Shown here in pieces: positions 61,449-64,000 of a DNA stretch of 64,000 nucleotides. Every line of letters starts with the position of its first letter. The stretch's first letter is position 1. Made by a program: the position numbers and the translations under genes. A model generated the notes under the pieces. The model was given only the letters and a program-made list of their open reading frames with translations, was not told where the DNA came from and made no database searches. The stretch covers positions 117,001-181,000 of the forward strand of contig CAJHNH020001148.1 in assembly GCA_905116865.2 (NCBI GenBank), in the 5' to 3' direction. Origin of the DNA: Candidula unifasciata. Lineage: Eukaryota; Mollusca; Gastropoda; Stylommatophora; Geomitridae.

Positions 61449-61654
61449 TAGTATCCAGAAGTCAGGAATTGTTAACCCTTAGGCTCGGTATTATGGATAT
61501 CGCAACTCTTCGACCTTGATTCCATGATAAATACCGTAAATCTGGGAGAAATGTGGCTTTTCTGCCTACACCCGGGCGTGAACCCGGACCACAAGGAGTT
61601 CGTCACCCGGTCACCGATCAATCCAGTTTAGCCAACTACGCTAGCGAGCCGGGC
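61423..61654 (-). mobile_element. tRNA-derived SINE, family B, with target duplication
   Basis: Same body as 10850-11073, inserted in AT repeat DNA and flanked by ATATAGTATATA (61411-61422 and 61657-61668). Confidence 0.85.
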
Positions 61655-61679
61655 TTATATAGTATATAAGCTGTCTATA

Positions 61680-62110
61680 TATAGTAACAGTCTCAAATCA
61701 AACGGATAAACTGTTTTAATATTTCAGCTACATGGGCACTGGATATGAAATTCACCTTGGGTAGGAAAGTGCACACGGCCGGCGATCTAGCCAGAGACTG
61801 AGTTTCTTTCAGGCAGGCTGCGACCTGCTACAAGATGATGAAGATGATATAAACTCAGACACATTATTATCTCTTAATGCTGTTTATTTGTCACAGAGGG
61901 ACCACAGTCTATTCCTCCATTTTGTACTATCCAGTGATAGATGAAAAAGAGATTTTTAAAAATGAGTAATTAGAATATTCTTCAGCTAGGTCAAAGAAAC
62001 AACTCAAAACTGATCAAACCCAGACATCTAACACTAATCAGCAGACGCATTAGCACTTAACCATACTAAATGTATCTAATTAATAAGTATAATGCATATA
62101 TTTAATCAGT
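61680..62110. other. Upstream stretch, nothing recognised
   Basis: AT-rich, no element ends, no open frame of note. Confidence 0.4.
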
Positions 62111-62119
62111 CTTGTTCTT

Positions 62120-62500
62120 TTCAAGTTTAAGAATTTAAATATCTAGGAAGAATATTTTTGGAAACTGGGAGAATAGAAACGGAAATTGAAACAATATGCC
62201 AATGAGCCGGTACTTTCATATACCAACCGACCCTATTATTAAGGCATCTAAATATAAGTATGATCACCCCCCCCCCCCCCAAAAAACTTAACTGAGACAA
62301 AATGAGAAATGATACTATCAGAAAGACTGGGAACTACACCATGCACCAAACTGAGAAACAGAAGATAATATGGTTTGGTCAACTCATCAGAATGCAGCCA
62401 TAACAACTAACAAGACAGGTGCTACACCTGACAAGATTTGACGTGAAAGCAAGAGGTCACCCTAGGAGAATAAGGGCTGATGAAACCAAAGATCTACATT
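62120..62500 (+). pseudogene. LINE thumb and tail fragment, decayed
   Basis: FKYLGRIFLETGRIETEIE resembles the FKYLGxxxxxDGxxxxEI block; a C run follows, then ATGCACCAAACTGAGAAACA and a basic tail remnant. Multiple stops. Confidence 0.6.
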
Positions 62501-62689
62501 AATATGTAATGACAATAGACAATGCTATACATCAAGCAATGGATCTCAAGACATGTAATGCAAAATTAAAAATTGATGATGATGATAATCTTCTTTCGTA
62601 CATTTTATTATGAGATCTACAAGATTGAAAATCTTCTCTTTTATTATATGAGACAACTAGCTGTACCCGGCCGTTGCTGTTGCCCAGAA

Positions 62690-63130
62690 TGGTGAAATGG
62701 AAAAGAAAGAAAATAGCGATTGTGTTTTTCGAGCAGTATAATAACAAAATGTTAGCATGCTCACTTTCTGACATAGTGGTCTTGGCTCAATCCTCACAGT
62801 AGTAGCAGCAGCTTCTTCTTTTCATTCTCCCTGCCAGCAGTTTCCAGATGAGAAGGCCACATGCCTCTATGAAGGCTGTGTTGCGACACATGATCTTAAC
62901 TGATCCATACAGCTTGGTTTCTATGGGAATGCTAACTGGCCAGATCTGGGACCATCCTACTGCGCGTACAGAGCGCATCTGCAGCACATATTCAGTATTC
63001 TATGGTGCCTGTCCCACATGGACAAAGTTCTGAATACCCCAATCTTCAATTTCTTGTACGTGTTTATGGTTGCCGGGGTCTACTGTGTCTAGTTCATAAT
63101 CTAAATACAATGGTTTGATTCCTTTGTGTC
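62690..63130 (-). pseudogene. I-type LINE C-terminal region
   Basis: The minus strand reads ELCPCGTGTIE and then IETKLYGSVKIMCRNTAFIE-ACGLLI, matching the CPCGTGxxTxEH...LYGSxExLxxTAxFI end of I-type elements. It continues toward the RNase H remnant at 63480-63700 and is interrupted by a family beta LINE. Confidence 0.72.
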
Positions 63131-63184
63131 AGAGGTTGTTTTGGTCTTGAGGATCGCATTCTAGACACAGTTGGTTCTGAAGGC

Positions 63185-63455
63185 TGCCTTGATCTTGGTG
63201 CCCTTTGGGAGTGAGTGAACAGTGCGGAGACGCAGATAGATCATTAAAGTCTAAGAAGAATGGTGCTGCGAGGAGTTTGCAGGGGATCTGGCCGATGCTC
63301 AACACTCAGGGGAAGGATGAGACGGATATACAATCAGACGGTTACTGGTTCCATCGGAATTAGAACTCTTCCCTTATTGCTGAAGATGGGAACTGAGCAC
63401 TTATGTGAGTGTCCCGTGTGCTACAATGTCGATTCTCAATTTAACATTTCTTGAT
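63185..63455 (+). pseudogene. LINE family beta, 3' end
   Basis: MVLRGVCRGSGRCSTLRGRM and MGTEHLCECPVCYNVDSQFN: RNase H-distal region and C-terminal knuckle with the first CPEC changed to CPVC. Confidence 0.82.
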
Positions 63456-63479
63456 CTAGGTTTGATTTTTCTGGCTGTT

Positions 63480-63700
63480 TTTTTATGCTCACAATTTCTG
63501 CTAAGTAGCCTGCTCTTTCATTTCCCATCATGTTGCACTATCCTGGGATCCACTGGAGCACAGTCTGCTTGATTAGCTGGCCCATTTGATTCAGCATAGA
63601 CCTAAACCAGTTAAACTGTTGTTGTATATACATTTTTGTGTTGATTGCAGTAATAAACAAGCATCTGTCAGTATAACCACTTCTGACTAAGAGCTGCTTT
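63480..63700 (-). pseudogene. LINE RNase H remnant
   Basis: The minus strand reads LQWIPG, a stop, then CNMMGNERAGYLAEIVS, the QWIPGHCGIxGNExADxLA block. It is probably the same element as 62690-63130, split by 63185-63455. Confidence 0.65.
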
Positions 63701-64000
63701 CACTGAGTTATATGGATACTGCTTTCTCTGGTGCAACTGTCTCGACCTTGTGTAACTGGAGGAGTGTATTCCTGAAGGGAGATTAATGGTACCATTGGTT
63801 TTCCCTTTCTGAGCTATCCACGAACATCTCTATATATAGTGGACAAGCCATCTGCCTCATGGTCAGAAGGTCATGGATTCATTTCTAGGCTGCGTTGTTC
63901 GGTTCACAAGTACAATTTTTACGGAGTTTCCTGGGGATCATCACTGCAGCTGAGGAGACTGCTTTATGTGATACTCTAGGCAGATTGCTAGCCATTCAAG

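Overview
The window is animal nuclear DNA, most likely from a lophotrochozoan and probably a mollusc, though that placement is an inference. It is intron-rich, AT-rich DNA with GT-AG introns, dense tRNA-derived SINEs, decayed LINEs and hAT transposons. I find one cellular gene, and it fills most of the window: a complete integrin beta subunit on the minus strand. Its start codon is at 53943 and its stop at 3654. I rebuilt it from 22 coding exons by matching splice sites and reading phase. The exons total 2388 bases, or 795 residues plus stop, very close to human integrin beta-1 (798). Every intron phase closes. The order is signal peptide, PSI, hybrid, betaI (vWA-like), hybrid, four I-EGF modules, beta-tail, one membrane helix and a short cytoplasmic tail with NPIY and NPTY.

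The protein would pair with an alpha integrin at the cell surface and link extracellular ligand to talin and kindlin through the tail. Its betaI metal sites are unusual. MIDAS reads DxSxG instead of DxSxS, both ADMIDAS aspartates are Arg-Gln, and the distal MIDAS aspartate is Asn. The membrane-proximal region and tail are fully conventional. This is the most interesting biological signal in the window, and it suggests metal-independent or altered ligand binding by an otherwise intact integrin.

Layout: 1-3653 is 3' flank with repeats. 3654-53943 is the integrin gene; its introns run up to 6.3 kb and are full of mobile elements and minisatellites. 53944-64000 is upstream DNA, with a candidate repeat-poor promoter or 5' UTR block near 58.6-59.15 kb and then more transposon debris.

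Repeats: at least four tRNA-derived SINE families, several with exact target-site duplications; an abundant roughly 280-bp family ending in GAA repeats (about 16 loci); fragments of at least five non-LTR retrotransposon families, all broken; and four hAT-type nonautonomous DNA transposons with 8-bp target duplications. One hAT copy has ends closely resembling the horizontally transferred SPIN family. Minisatellites have 54, 41, 39, 20 and 19-bp units. I see no rRNA or functional tRNA gene, no CRISPR array and no second intact protein-coding gene.
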